Shown: positions 41,675 through 51,962 of the stretch, in pieces
Layout of the letters: every line of letters starts with the position of its first letter
Numbering within the stretch: position 1 is the first letter of the stretch
NCBI GenBank assembly: GCA_949825065.1
Contig: OX463841.1
Location: 16,321,064 to 16,385,063 of the forward strand
DNA from: Odontocerum albicorne
Taxonomy: Eukaryota; Arthropoda; Insecta; Trichoptera; Odontoceridae
Direction: 5' to 3'
DNA length: 64,000 bases
The notes under the pieces: generated by a model
Database searches by the model: none
What the model saw: only the letters and a program-made list of their open reading frames with translations
Told to the model about the DNA's origin: nothing
Made by a program: the position numbers and the translations under genes

Positions 41675-42207
41675 AGCATTGGATTCCTAAGAAAGTGGTG
41701 TCGTTATATAGCGCACATAACAAAACATTGTCTATGCAAACCATATGGCGTGGTTTCCTAGGGAGCGTTGGTTGTGTCGTTATATAACACACGTAACAAA
41801 ACATTTTCTATGCAAACCAATGGCGTTGGTTTCCTAGAGTGCGTTGGTTGTGAGTGTAATGTCAAATAGCAATGCTGCCATTTCCATGACGGTCGTGATA
41901 CCGGAGCAAACAGTTGTGGAACGATTTTTCCCGTGTAGCGGACACCGTTTTACAGTAAAAAATGAGTGCAAACGTAATTTGAACCAGCGAAAATGACGAA
42001 ATATTGATTGATTTTGTAAGAAATAGTCAAGCTTTATATAATGTGAAGAGCAAATACTATAGGAAAGCCCAGTTGAAACAAAATATGTGGAATAAAGTTT
42101 CCAACTGACAGTTGTGGGTTCTCATTTCTGCCGTCTGGCGGCGCGCCAGCATCACGTCATGTAACGTGCGCTATATAAGGAACCCGCTTTCTTAGGAAAC
42201 CGTAGCT
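41675..42207 (+). mobile_element. PIF/Harbinger-like element with MADF remnant
   Basis: Inverted ends cctaagaaagtgg / cgctttcttagg extend into tatatagcgcac / gtgcgctatata. A 3-bp TAA flanks both sides (41672-41674, 42208-42210), fitting the TWA target of PIF/Harbinger. A roughly 70-bp segment near the left end is duplicated (41690-41765 and 41775-41850). It carries the start of a MADF-domain gene, the DNA-binding partner type found in this superfamily. No transposase remains. Confidence 0.65.
41962..42102 (+). pseudogene. MADF-domain N terminus, broken
   Basis: After M-S-A-N-V-I and an in-frame TGA, the frame reads E-I-L-I-D-F-V-R-N-S-Q-A-L-Y-N-V-K-S, then Y-R-K-A-Q-L-K-Q-N-M-W. That is the first helix and tryptophan-containing part of a MADF (Myb/SANT-like) DNA-binding domain. 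The rest is missing where the element jumps to its right terminal region. Confidence 0.65.
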
Positions 42208-42250
42208 TAAGCGTCGCCATATAAATCGTCTTGTTACTATTATTATTCTT

Positions 42251-42954
42251 CTCGCTAACTTTTTTCTCTCTCAAACTTTCCAAGGTCTATGAAAAGATAT
42301 TGAAGTTTTTATACGCGTTTTTATGTGTAATGGAGGGGAAAAATTAAACGTTTATATTTTTAGAACACATTAAAGCTTTATATAAAAAACAGTTTTTTTT
42401 TCTGAGTTCGCTGAACACTCATAACAATTGATCACTCGTTTTCACACCCAATAAACAAAAAAATATTACACAAATGTTACTCAATAAACAACGTAGAAAC
42501 CATTGAAATACATAAGGCAAACAAACAAAACAAAAATATCATAAATAATCGATTAAATTTATCATCTTCTCCGCTTCTCACCCAATTTCCCCTCAGTACC
42601 ATAAACAACAAATAGTATAGACACTTTTAGTCTATTTTATCGTGAACAATACGCATCATGGTGTAATTGATATGTACTTTAATTCTTGACAATACCTCTG
42701 ATGATAACACAGCGAGTGTTGAAATGCATTTTGATTTGCAATAAATAAAATAAATTAAAACAAAGTAACCGTCTTTTCATTTTATATGAATATATTTTTA
42801 TTAATTTTTCCAAACAGTTTTTTTTTTGTATTTTAGAACCTTGGATCACCTGAACCTTGGCCTGTCTTATATTTATTTTATAGCATGATATGTAATATTC
42901 ATGTACGTACGTACTGCTTTCTGATATTTGTTGTGTATATTAATGTTTATTATT
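42251..42954. other. AT-rich spacer
   Basis: No supported feature. Confidence 0.4.
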
Positions 42955-43195
42955 TTTGTAACAAGTTGATATTCATGATCACTTAAAATTCTTATTTAAG
43001 TATTACTACTAGTATTGTATTGTAACAATTTAAAATGTTCGATATAAGACCGTACATTGTAATAAATACTTTTGCCGTAGCTTTCATCAGAGTTTCGACT
43101 CTGAAAAGAAAATCACGAAATTTGAAAGTTAGAAAGTAGTATTTAGTATTAAGGTCGAACTACGAAATTGGGTCTTAAAATCTAAAGACACTGAA
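42955..43195 (-). repeat. Dispersed repeat K, copy 2 (inverted)
   Basis: Reverse complement of 38560-38795 with scattered differences (tgatcacttaaaattcttat, cattgtaataaatacttttg). Followed immediately by a 52-bp satellite. Confidence 0.6.
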
Positions 43196-43209
43196 TTTTT
43201 TTTATACAT

Positions 43210-43465
43210 CTGCTTAACCAATATTGATCTTCATTCATAGATGGATACAACTTTTACACATCTGCTTAACTAATATTGATCTTCATTCATGGATGGATAC
43301 AACTTTTACACATCTGCTTAACCAATATTGATCTTCATTCATAGATGGATACAACTTTTACACATCTGCTTAACCAATATTGATCTTCATTCATAGATGG
43401 ATACAACTTTTACACATCTGCTTAACCAATATTGATCTTCATTCATAGATGGATACAACTTTTAT
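43210..43465. repeat. Satellite, 52 bp x 5
   Basis: The unit begins ctgcttaaccaatattgatc. Nearly identical copies at exact 52-bp spacing. Confidence 0.9.
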
Positions 43466-43511
43466 GAAATATCCAATAAGTTTTGTCGAAATTTCTGTGA
43501 AGAGTACACTT

Positions 43512-43915
43512 TTTTTACATCGTCCTTTCCTGTCCATGCAGTGAGACTCTGGAATCAGTTACAAACCAATATAAGACTCGCTCCGTCCTTGGCATGCTTT
43601 AAGAAGCAACTGAAAAACTCTTATTTTCTAGTCAGTAAAATAACGTGTTTCTTTCCTCTCCACCATCCCTTCCTTTCCTTTTGATTGATGATATCTCACT
43701 TTATATGAAAAATAATGTTCGGGTGATTGTCCGTCTTTGTGGGGTTCGTGAGCATATGCTCACGTATACGTTTATGGATTTCGTGGGGATGGATAGTAAT
43801 TTGAATGATTTATGAGACCACGTAACTTGCTTCATTTACTTTTGTCTGGTTGGTTGGAAGATAAGCCTGCCAGATTGTATTTGCAATAAAAGTGTTAAAT
43901 AAATAAATAAATTAT
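43512..43915 (+). mobile_element. LINE-E 3' end
   Basis: Coding end (catgcagtgagactctggaa, then ataagactcgctccg), the 3' UTR (gtgattgtccgtctttgtgg), the terminal block and a (taaa)n tail. Several bases missing in the terminal block (ggttggttggaagataagcc). Confidence 0.75.
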
Positions 43916-43964
43916 TTGAATGTATGCTTTTATGTTTAGAAAACATTGCAGGCTAGATGTTTTT

Positions 43965-44147
43965 TTTTAAACTGGCGAGTTTATTGCCTTGTGGCAATCT
44001 CTTCCAATCAAACATAAATATGTTTTAATAGGCCCTAAGTAAAAACCAGACTGGAATCCTATTTAAAAAAATCTGGGTTCCAGCGGGGATCGAACCCGCA
44101 ACCTCCGGATTGGCAGACAAGTGTCTTACCACCAGGCCACGGAGGTC
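43965..44147 (-). mobile_element. SINE1, full-length reverse copy
   Basis: Reverse order: tail (aactggcgagtttattgcc, gtggcaatctcttccaa), the ctaagtaaaaaccagactgg body, the A-rich linker, and the tRNA-like head with box B (gatcgaacccgcaacc reversed) and box A (ccaccaggccacgg reversed). About 183 bp, a good reference copy. Confidence 0.75.
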
Positions 44148-44209
44148 GTCTTCTATTTCTAGATCTTCCTTTATTTAAAAAAAAAATTAATTTTCAGCTT
44201 CAACATGGC

Positions 44210-44465
44210 AGAAATTTTCCTTTAACTTTCCCCATCAATATTAATTTTAGGAAGTGATGGATATTTTGTCCTCTCGATAAACGACCTTAATAGAAAATCT
44301 TTCAGCATTTTAAGGTAATTAATAGCTTTAGTTCTACACCTACGCGACGCAGCCAGCACCTTAGTGTTTGAGGTACGATAAAACCAAGACATTCTGAGCA
44401 TTCTCCGATGAATATTCTTACGAATGTTTCTTTTTACCTTATTTAGCATTATTATCTTCATGATC
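44210..44465 (-). mobile_element. RTE-like LINE coding fragment
   Basis: A minus frame begins I-H-R-R-M-L-R-M-S-W and T-S-N-T-K-V-L, close to the H-R-R-M-L-R-M-P-W block in LINE-B at 63.6 kb, then diverges. Confidence 0.5.
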
Positions 44466-44489
44466 TACGTTTCAACACCATAAAGTAGT

Positions 44490-44700
44490 TCATTCATTCG
44501 ATCGTTGCTGGACCTCGTAGTCGAGGATGCCCTCACAATTCCAACGTCAATTCAGTTGGAAAGCAAAGCTGTGCCGTGGAGTTTTTTTTTAAGTTAATGA
44601 ACCGTTGTACACCAGCAAACTAACTGGCCACACCGCTGTACTGAATCAGATGGCACACCGAAGTGAACCGATCAGAGTACATGGCATGTTTTTTTTCATG
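44490..44700 (-). mobile_element. SINE2, 3' portion
   Basis: Matches the tail half of 17962-18375 (gttgctggacctcgtagtcg, gaaccgttgtacaccagc, ccacaccgctgtactg). The tRNA-like head is lost. Confidence 0.6.
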
Positions 44701-44839
44701 TTTTCCTTCTCTACCATTAAATAAAATACACCATATACAACGGTGTGAAGCATGCGTTATATGGTAGAAATAATAAAACCATATTTGCTTTAAAGTTTGA
44801 ATTAATCTGAGGTGGTATTTGTTTATTTTTCTATCATTT

Positions 44840-45115
44840 ATTTATTTTCTGTTATTTTTTTCTTTTCTTCTTATTCTGCGTGTGCAAGGGTGTGGGCTGA
44901 AAAACGTCTGGTGTCCCCGTGGCTGGGCTCGCCCTATATTGGTGGGGTGAATCTTGGCCGAGGGGATGTTATTAGATGAGCCCAGACCTTTTGATAGCTT
45001 CTGTCTTTAATGTATTCTCTCCAATTTATGTGTTTTTGAAGTATTATTTAAATATATTATGTACATGCTATGCTGCTATCAATAAACCTATATTTATTTA
45101 TTTAAAAAATAATGC
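44840..45115 (+). repeat. Dispersed repeat I, 3' end with AATAAA-like tail
   Basis: gtgcaagggtgtgggctgaa and ggctgggctcgccctatatt are the inverse of 8500-8590. The repeat ends caataaacctatatttattt, which looks like a LINE 3' terminus. Coding part not visible. Confidence 0.45.
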
Positions 45116-45464
45116 AAATAACACTAAAAACAAAGTCTTTATTTTCGAATTAAAAAATATATATCTTACCTGTTAAACTTAATAATAATACGCAATAGCT
45201 TTATTGTGTCACGTTTTGACGTGCCTCTTTAAGCTAATAATAAAAGACCTCCAAATATGTTAATTTATACAATAAACAGAAGACATTTACCTGCTGAGAG
45301 TGTTGGGGCTCACACCACTGTGTTGTGGACAAACCTCTTTTTGGTGCCTGTGGTTTAAATTCCAAATATTTTGCATTTATAATATTTATTTGAAGGTTAG
45401 TGCTAGAGGCATGGCCCCTCCTAGAAAATGTTCTTGATTTGTTTGAAACTTTATCTTTATTTAT
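45116..45464. other. Spacer
   Basis: Two short non-AT-rich patches (ccacatattt-free, about 45295-45350). No gene recognised. Confidence 0.3.
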
Positions 45465-46080
45465 TTATTTTATTTATTAATTTTTTCAAAACAGGCTTAG
45501 CCCAATTACTTTTAAAAATACAAGACATTAAAAAAGAAGAAAAATTACATAGAATTTTTTTTTTTTAATTATATAAAATAAAAAATAATGCATATGCATA
45601 CAAACGAGTATACACACACACAAACATATGATACACATATATTCACAGTCACTTAAGTATGTTGATGAGTGCTTTCTAACGCGCTCAATCTAAGAAGAAA
45701 ATTTACTTTTGCTTTTGGTAATGTGATATGAAATATGTCAATATCCGAAGCAGTCCCGTTCAGAAGAGTTAAGGCCCTTCCAACAGGCATAGCGGCTGGA
45801 AGACCCGTTCTTGCGTATGTTATTGAGAACAGTTCTTGCCGGCGCAGTCTAGTGTAATTGTTAGGAACATTTAACGCTAATCTTTGTAGTAATGCTGGAC
45901 AGCTCACAACTCCTCGAACGAGTTTGACAACGTATACCAGGAGACGCAGATCTCTTCTTACGCTCAAGGAGTTATACCCGAGCATGCCCAGCAGGAACTG
46001 AGTAGGATAAAGCCATGGATAGACACCGAACTCTCTCATATTGAGATATCGTAGATAGACACCGAACTCTCTCATATAGA
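45465..46080 (-). mobile_element. Non-LTR RT C-terminal domain fragment
   Basis: The minus strand is open for 140 codons ending at 45653. It reads L-G-Y-N-S-L-S-V-R-R-D-L-R-L-L, then L-V-R-G-V-V-S-C-P, L-R-R-Q-E-L-F, and S-D-I-D-I-F. This is the C-terminal domain following the RT in Jockey/I-like LINEs. A 36-bp duplication at its upstream end (46014-46080) repeats M-R-E-F-G-V-Y. The AT-rich 3' UTR ends near 45465 in reversed (taaa)n. Confidence 0.6.
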
Positions 46081-46139
46081 GATACAGTTTTATCGCGGTT
46101 TGAATAAATTTTAAGTTATTTTTATTTATGTAACACTAT

Positions 46140-46202
46140 GCAAATATATCTGAAGGATTTATTATTCCTTTGAAATAATTTCTTCCAATCAACCAGCTTT
46201 TA
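46140..46202 (-). mobile_element. SINE1 tail, reverse, weak
   Basis: atttcttccaatcaaccagc is the reverse of the shared SINE1/LINE-E terminal block. Little else is preserved. Confidence 0.4.
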
Positions 46203-46650
46203 TTTTATATTTTTTAGTGGTATCTATGACTGTGTCTTAAACAAAGTTTATGAAGACTAACGAAAATTTAATTAAAAGATAAGCTTAAGGAAAATAGAAT
46301 GAATTTTTTGGAAGTTAAGTAAGATGAATGTTTGGAAATAAACAATGATTTTTAAGTTAATACTTGTATATCGATAAAAATGTAATACATGTGATTGAAC
46401 CCGGAAGATCGATCTAAAGTCGAGCCAAGTGAACCGCAAAAGATGATTTGTTTCTACAGATATATTTGATGCGTTGGTATACAAAGAATTTCAAATCTTC
46501 GTACACGTACATATGTATTACAGACAAATGTATAAGCCATTCTTTCTTTAAAATTATTTATCTGTCTTGCACAACATTTTCATATTTTTTTCTTATCTGA
46601 TATAGAAGTGGAAAGTAATTCTGTCAGAGAATAAAGATCACATTTAAAAT
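46203..46650. other. AT-rich spacer
   Basis: No gene. A 70-codon minus frame has no support. Confidence 0.4.
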
Positions 46651-47202
46651 TTTTATGCATTATTTTAGTATAATATATTATTTAATACAGTGTTCTCTGT
46701 CGGAACAGCGAAATTAATAGCGAGAACTGAGATTATCAAATCACGTTATTTTAGACCATTCAGAAATATATTTACTGTTCCTTAACAATTTTATGCATTA
46801 TTTTAGTATAATATATTATTTAATACAGTGTTCTCTGTCGGAACAGCGAAATTAATAGCGAGAACTGAGATTATCAAATCACGTTATTTTAGACCATTCA
46901 GAAATATATTTACTGTTCCTTAACAATTTTATGCATTATTTTAGTATAATATATTATTTAATACAGTGTTCTCTGTCGGAACAGCGAAATTAATAGCGAG
47001 AACTGAGATTATCAAATCACGTTATTTTAGACCATTCAGAAATATATTTACTGTTCCTTAACAATTGTATGCATTATTTTAGTATAATATATTATTTAAT
47101 ACAGTGTTCTCTGTCGGAACAGCGAAATTAATAGCGAGAACTGAGATTATCAAATCACGTTATTTTAGACCATTCAGAAATATATTTACTGTTCCTTAAC
47201 AA
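46651..47202. repeat. Satellite, 138 bp x 4, almost identical
   Basis: Copies start at 46651, 46789, 46927 and 47065, each ttttatgcattattttagta. I see only one base difference in the last start (ttgtatgc). The unit contains gtgttctctgtcggaacagc. Confidence 0.95.
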
Positions 47203-47289
47203 TTTTAAACATCAAAAGAACTCGAATTTTAACGCATTTATTTTAAATCCCTTTGAATTAAATTTTATATATGGTAGCTAACTCAGGAA

Positions 47290-47665
47290 GAAATGCTATC
47301 TGCCAATAATAGTGAGGTGACAATGTATGACAGAATACGGAATAAATTGGTTAAGGTTGAAAGTAAACTTGAAATGGTTTGGGCACGTTGAACGAATAAA
47401 TAAAAAAATACTGACAAAACAAATATACATTTATAGTGATAATATGAATGGAAGGTGTGTGAGAGAAAGGTCAAAGAAAGTATGCTTGAATAAAGTGGAT
47501 GATATTTTGAAACAGGAAAAGTAAGAAAAAGAAAAATGGTAGGAGCTGTATGAAACAGAGTATGGATGTAGAAGAGGTGAAATATGGGTTTTGCAATAAG
47601 AAAGTCTGACACTCTCTCCTCTATGTCTATCTCGATATGGATACGACGTGATGGTATATGTTTGT
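47290..47665 (+). mobile_element. LINE-A 3' end, copy 1 of a tandem pair
   Basis: Carries aatggtttgggcacgttgaa (the W-F-G-H-V core), a 65-codon frame V-E-R-I-N-K-K-I-L-T-K-Q-I, the 3' UTR and the terminal cgacgtgatggtatatg. The next copy begins immediately. Confidence 0.7.
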
Positions 47666-48030
47666 GCGACAATGTATGACAAAATATGAAATTAAGTGAT
47701 TAGGGATGAATATTAACTTAAGGCTCATGTGTTGAGTAAGATGAAGAAATCACTCTGAGATAGTTTGGCCATGTGGCACAAACGAATGAAGAATAAAAAT
47801 TAACAAAACAACTATTGCATATGTGAGAGCATGATGTGGTAGAGGAAGACCAAGAGAAGTATGGTTGAGTCAAGTGAATGATATTTTGAAAGAAGAGAAA
47901 GTAAGAATTAAGGGAATCGTGTGTATGGGTATTGAAGAGGCGAAATATGTTTGTCGAGATAGGAAAGTCTGGATGTCTGTTCTTTCTCTCTACCCCATTA
48001 GGAAACTGATTGATGGGATGTATGTATAAT
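47666..48030 (+). mobile_element. LINE-A 3' end, copy 2 of a tandem pair
   Basis: Begins gacaatgtatgacaaaatat and runs through the G-H-V region (tttggccatgtgg) to a tail tgatgggatgtatgtat. Its junction with copy 1 lies in the tail, as if one copy inserted into the ATGT repeats of the other. Confidence 0.65.
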
Positions 48031-48143
48031 AGTGGGTTCGAATCTCTTGCTGAGGAAAGTCTGAAGGGCGTTATATAAATTTCATTATTGTTTTAGGAAA
48101 AATTTTGAAACGACAATTTAAAAATAAAACTTCTTTTTATTGT

Positions 48144-48566
48144 TTAGGCATTAACGTTGTGGAGGTTTAAATACATTGTAATTTGTTTTTATCATACACT
48201 GTTTATTCCACTTTTTGTAACGGTATAACCCTCCGACCTCCGTGGCCTGGTGGTAAGACGCTTGTCTGCCGATCCGGAGGTTACGGGTTCGATCCCGCTG
48301 GAACACAGATTTAAAAAAAATGGGATTCCAGTCTGTTTGTCACTAAGGGCCTTTTAAACATTTTTCTGGTTGGTTGGAAGAGATTGCCACATGACAATAA
48401 ACTCGCCAGGTTTAAAAAAAAACCCCTACCGGTTTCAAGGTTTTCACCTCACCTTCAGGGGAGCACAAACAAGACTCCCCTGAAGATGAGGTGAAAGTTT
48501 TGAAACCGTTAGGGTTATACCGTTACAAAAAGTGGAATATACATTGTTTGATAAAACAAATTACAA
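48144..48566. mobile_element. Foldback element F1 split by SINE1
   Basis: The left arm (48144-48236) reaches ggtataaccct, then the SINE1 follows. The element resumes at cccctaccggtttcaagg (48425) and its right arm ends at 48566. The long outer segment is on the left arm. Confidence 0.75.
48237..48423 (+). mobile_element. SINE1, full-length, best-preserved copy
   Basis: A tRNA-derived head (gacctccgtggcctggtggt as box A region; ggttcgatcccgctgg as box B), an A-rich linker, gggattccagtctgtttg, and the 3' tail ggttggttggaagagattgc, then atgacaataaactcgccagg. A short target duplication (AACCCT / AACCCCT) flanks it. Pol III would initiate internally. The tail equals the LINE-E 3' end, implying LINE-E-driven mobilisation. 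Confidence 0.8.
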
Positions 48567-48599
48567 ATACTTATTTTTTCTTCCAAATAATTTTGATCT

Positions 48600-48884
48600 C
48601 CAATGTCCGTTGTTGCATGAGTCAGTCTGAAATGACTGCAAATAATGCAAAGTGACATCAAAAAGGTCGTATGGTTAAATGATCGCTTAGGAGTGAATCA
48701 ATTTAGTCTCGTTTTAATTGAAATATTATCTCAAATTTCCAATCTTGGACGTGGAAAATTAAATCGGCCTATTGGTCTGAACGACGTTATGTCAATATCC
48801 GATGGCTATTTGATTAGCGAAACCTCTCTTAAGTCACAAAATGAATGGGCTGATAAAAACGGAATAGCTGTTGATGCCGCGTAG
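48600..48884 (+). other. Unrecognised 79-codon frame
   Basis: From 48645 the frame reads L-N-D-R-L-G-V-N-Q-F-S-L-V-L-I-E-I-L, then G-L-N-D-V-M-S-I-S-D-G-Y-L and ends at TAG. The composition is protein-like and the region is slightly GC-richer, but there is no known motif. It may be an exon relic or an element ORF. Confidence 0.3.
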
Positions 48885-49370
48885 GTGTTCAATGGACCAT
48901 TATTCTATTATTAATTCCGGTCAATGGATTTAGAGTTGATCTGATGCTCTTAGTGGGTGTAAAATTGTTTCTCACATATTTGATTTTTTTAATATACAAT
49001 TAATCTGTATTAAATTTTTATTCTACATACTTGAGTATGCAATTCATATTTATTCACATAATTTTTATGATCGGTTTCGTGTAAATCTTTTAAATGTAGA
49101 TCTACTATATGTCCAGTGAGATTCCACATTTTCACTTTGAATCAACGCCTACAGCTTCATTGTGTAGGTTTACAGCTAGAATTTAAATTATTACACAATG
49201 TATCAAAATTATAACAACAGAAACGAAATTAAAATACACACGAATCAGGATTCAAGGCAAAAAAAATAGAACGTGGCGAATGTGTATATACGAGTACCTT
49301 ATCGATTGTACTAAGCTGCTTAGTGACAAGTGAGAAGAAATCGTTTACACGTTGGTGTTAGGAAGAGGTA
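48885..49370. other. AT-rich spacer
   Basis: No supported feature except TACGAGTA at 49289. Confidence 0.4.
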
Positions 49371-49943
49371 TTATACTTCAGAAAGTCTAGGATGAACCGT
49401 ACGACGTTTAAAACGTCATGTCACAAAGGGATGGAGTAAAATCGTTTTTTTTTTACAAATCGAATAGTTTTTTTATAAATCGAACTATTGTTTTTTCTCT
49501 AAACTGACGTTTTAATTCCTAATTTTCATTATACTGACTTTCTAATGTATTGTATGATTTGTATGTATCTTTAAATAGGCCAAGATCCACTATGAATTAA
49601 TACTAATTACATTTAATTAAAATCGATTTTCGAAAATCCAATTATCGAATACCTCATCCCTAGTCAATGCAGACTAACGTAGTGACTTTTGACAAACGTC
49701 AATAAATATTATTTGATTTTAACAAACTGCCACATTTTTGCTAATTTGTGACAAGATGTATTAATTTGTCATTACTGTTAGTTTTGTGTAATGTATTTAC
49801 CTAAATAACTTGCTATTTATTAGAATCGAGGCTTATATTAAAGTTGATAAAATAATTAAAATTACTGAACATCGTTACAAGGTTGTATTGGGGCAAATTT
49901 GTGAGCTGTCATACGACTCATCCTAGATTTTCCGAACTATAGT
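49371..49943 (+). mobile_element. MITE-L, copy 3
   Basis: Best copy for the termini: ttatacttcagaaagtctag at the left and agattttccgaactatagt at the right, inverted. The rest is colinear with 21695-22272. Confidence 0.7.
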
Positions 49944-50456
49944 AGCACGACATCCGTCCGGAATGGACAACCGCCGCCGCCGCCTTGTTTTGAGAAATGT
50001 GTTCAAATACCAAAAAAAAGAATGAACACATGCGCTCACTTGTCACCAATTTGTCACTAAACACTTGCCGCGGCTGTTTAGACGACTCTGCATGCGACAA
50101 GTGCTTAGTTGAATTGTGGTGGGGGTATCTGCTTCTCGCTTAGTAAATAAGTCGGCCTTCTATTCACTTGCACTTGCTAGATTTACTAATGCTTAGTACT
50201 AATATGCTTGTTTACACGTGGATATAAGTGCGAGTGAGAAGCACTAATGACAAATACTATATCGTATAAACATGACATTACACAAGTTTCATATCTACTT
50301 AAATAAATTAAAGGCAACAAACCCAGATCCATTAAAATGTGTGTCCAAATTAAATTACCTATTGTTTTTTCTCAAATTGTGTATATTTATTGTCATGTGT
50401 AAAATAAATAAAAATAAAATAGCTTCATTCAAATCAGTAACATTTCAATAATAAAG
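49944..50456. other. Spacer
   Basis: A CCG-rich word (ccgccgccgccgcc) at 49970-49983 stands out. No gene supported. Confidence 0.4.
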
Positions 50457-51137
50457 GGTCTTTCAAATTGAGCAGTTTTTTTAAATTCTTGGATAAAACA
50501 CAGATGGCGTCGCGAACTTACCTGGGTATTGTGACATTTTAGAAGTGCAATGTATGAAATTTATAAAAATGGAGTCGTATATAATACAACAACGCTTTCA
50601 AATTGAGCGGTTTTTTAATAAAAAAAAATTTAATTCTTGAATAAAACACAATTTGCTTTGATTTAAATTTTTTTTTATTGGTCATTGAAGTATAATGTAT
50701 GACATTTAAACACAATAAACAATATGCGCTAAATCTCCATCTCTTGCAGCTCCACAAATGTCCACTCTTTTGTCAAAAATTTGATGGCATTTTGGCATAA
50801 TTACGGTTCTAACTCACCAATAACACGAATAATTTCGTCCTTCAGCTCAGGAATTGATCGGGGGTCATTCTTATAGACCTGACTTTTCACGTAACCCCAG
50901 AGAAAATAGTCCAACAGTGTCAGATCACATGATCTTGGTGGCCAATTAACATCACCGTTTCCGGAGATAACAATACATAAAATAATTCTCAATTTGAACG
51001 CGTTATTGTATTGTATACGACTCCATTTTATAAATGTCATTACACTTCTTAAATGTCACAAGACCCAGGCAAGTTCGCGACGCCATCTGTGTTTTATCCA
51101 CGAATTAAAAAAAACCGCTCAATTTGAAAGACCTTAT
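50457..51137 (-). mobile_element. Tc1/mariner-like element with long TIRs and transposase relic
   Basis: Terminal inverted repeats of about 130 bp: left ggtctttcaaattgagcag through cacagatggcgtcgcgaact, right the inverse. Flanking TA fits the superfamily target. Just inside the left TIR a second, partial copy of the same end (ctttcaaattgagcggtttt) lies at 50590-50650. The interior encodes only the transposase C terminus on the minus strand. Confidence 0.7.
50700..51040 (-). pseudogene. Tc1/mariner-like transposase C-terminal fragment
   Basis: The minus frame reads W-P-P-R-S-C-D-L-T-L-L-D-Y-F-L-W-G-Y-V-K, then P-E-L-K-D-E-I. The W-P-P-R-S-x-D-L-x-x-L-D-Y-F-x-W block holds the third catalytic Asp of IS630/Tc1/mariner-type DDE enzymes. 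A stop follows E-L-E-P. Downstream L-C-Q-N-A-I-K-F continues the family pattern. The first two catalytic residues are not present. Confidence 0.7.
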
Positions 51138-51227
51138 AAATGTTCATATTATTTAACAAAGTAAAATTTACAGATAAATAAAAACATATAGTCCTGCTCA
51201 CATTCAATATAGAACAATACATATATA

Positions 51228-51300
51228 CCATCATCACGCCATTTCCCTGTAAGAGTAAGCAGAAAAGACAGAGGACCAGATTTACCTACATGAATGTCGA
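51228..51300 (-). mobile_element. LINE-A 3' terminus, reverse
   Basis: ataccatcatcacgccattt followed by agagtaagcagaaaagacag is the reverse of the family end. Confidence 0.5.
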
Positions 51301-51329
51301 CACAAAAGATCATGTAATGCTATGCACGT

Positions 51330-51483
51330 GAAATCTCGAAGTTGAAATTCTCTTACACTATCAGAAAATCGAAATAAAATTTGCTCCAAATTGTAAATAT
51401 CTTACACTATCAGAAAATTGAAACAAAATTCGCTCCAAGTTGAAGATCTCTCACATTGCCAGAAAATCGAAATTTAATTCGTT
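51330..51483. repeat. Degenerate tandem repeat, about 52 bp x 3
   Basis: Units centred on cttacactatcagaaaatcg and aaatttgctccaaattg, 80-90% similar. Confidence 0.65.
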
Positions 51484-51962
51484 TCACTTATTATTGTAAG
51501 CAACGTACCAAAAATACACGCACAACACAACACGTCTTACCAGATCAGATCGATTCATTAGTAAATAGTAGCGGCTCCGTAGCACGTATACTGGACTTGT
51601 GGACCATAAAAAATGACAGCGACTCATTAAATTCCCCTCAATCATTCAATTGATCTCTAAATATATTTGTAACACTAAATTGAACACTTTTTTGTGCCAA
51701 CAAATCTGTTACATTCTACAAATTGATTATGAAGGAATTTTAATCGCTCCCTGCCGCTCGGCAGAAGCGAGTATAAATTTGAGTTTAAAATTTAATCACA
51801 CAAAATTGATTGCTTTTCAATTTTACGTTTCAATTTCGAAGCATTAAATTTCTAAATCGATATATCTTTCAAATGTGTTTTAATTTCGATAAAAATCCAT
51901 CAAATCCGTCTTTCATGTACGAGTATATACAATTAACTTTAAAATTATATCATTGTACATAA
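51484..51962. other. Spacer with an unrecognised frame
   Basis: A plus frame 51456-51653 (P-D-Q-I-D-S-L-V-N-S-S-G-S-V-A-R-I-L-D-L-W) has no known motif. TACGAGTA lies at 51918. Confidence 0.3.

Larger units (their letters stand above)
41560..42250 (+). mobile_element. LINE-G 3' UTR split by a Harbinger-like element
   Basis: 41630-41674 (gagagttcgctctctaa) and 42208-42250 (taagcgtcgccatataaatc, attattatt) are the two parts of one LINE-G end. Confidence 0.6.

Noticed and set aside
48237..48310. Possible tRNA gene (box A and box B present)
   Set aside because: The head does not end in an acceptor stem or CCA-proximal structure and continues into a SINE body seen in many copies.
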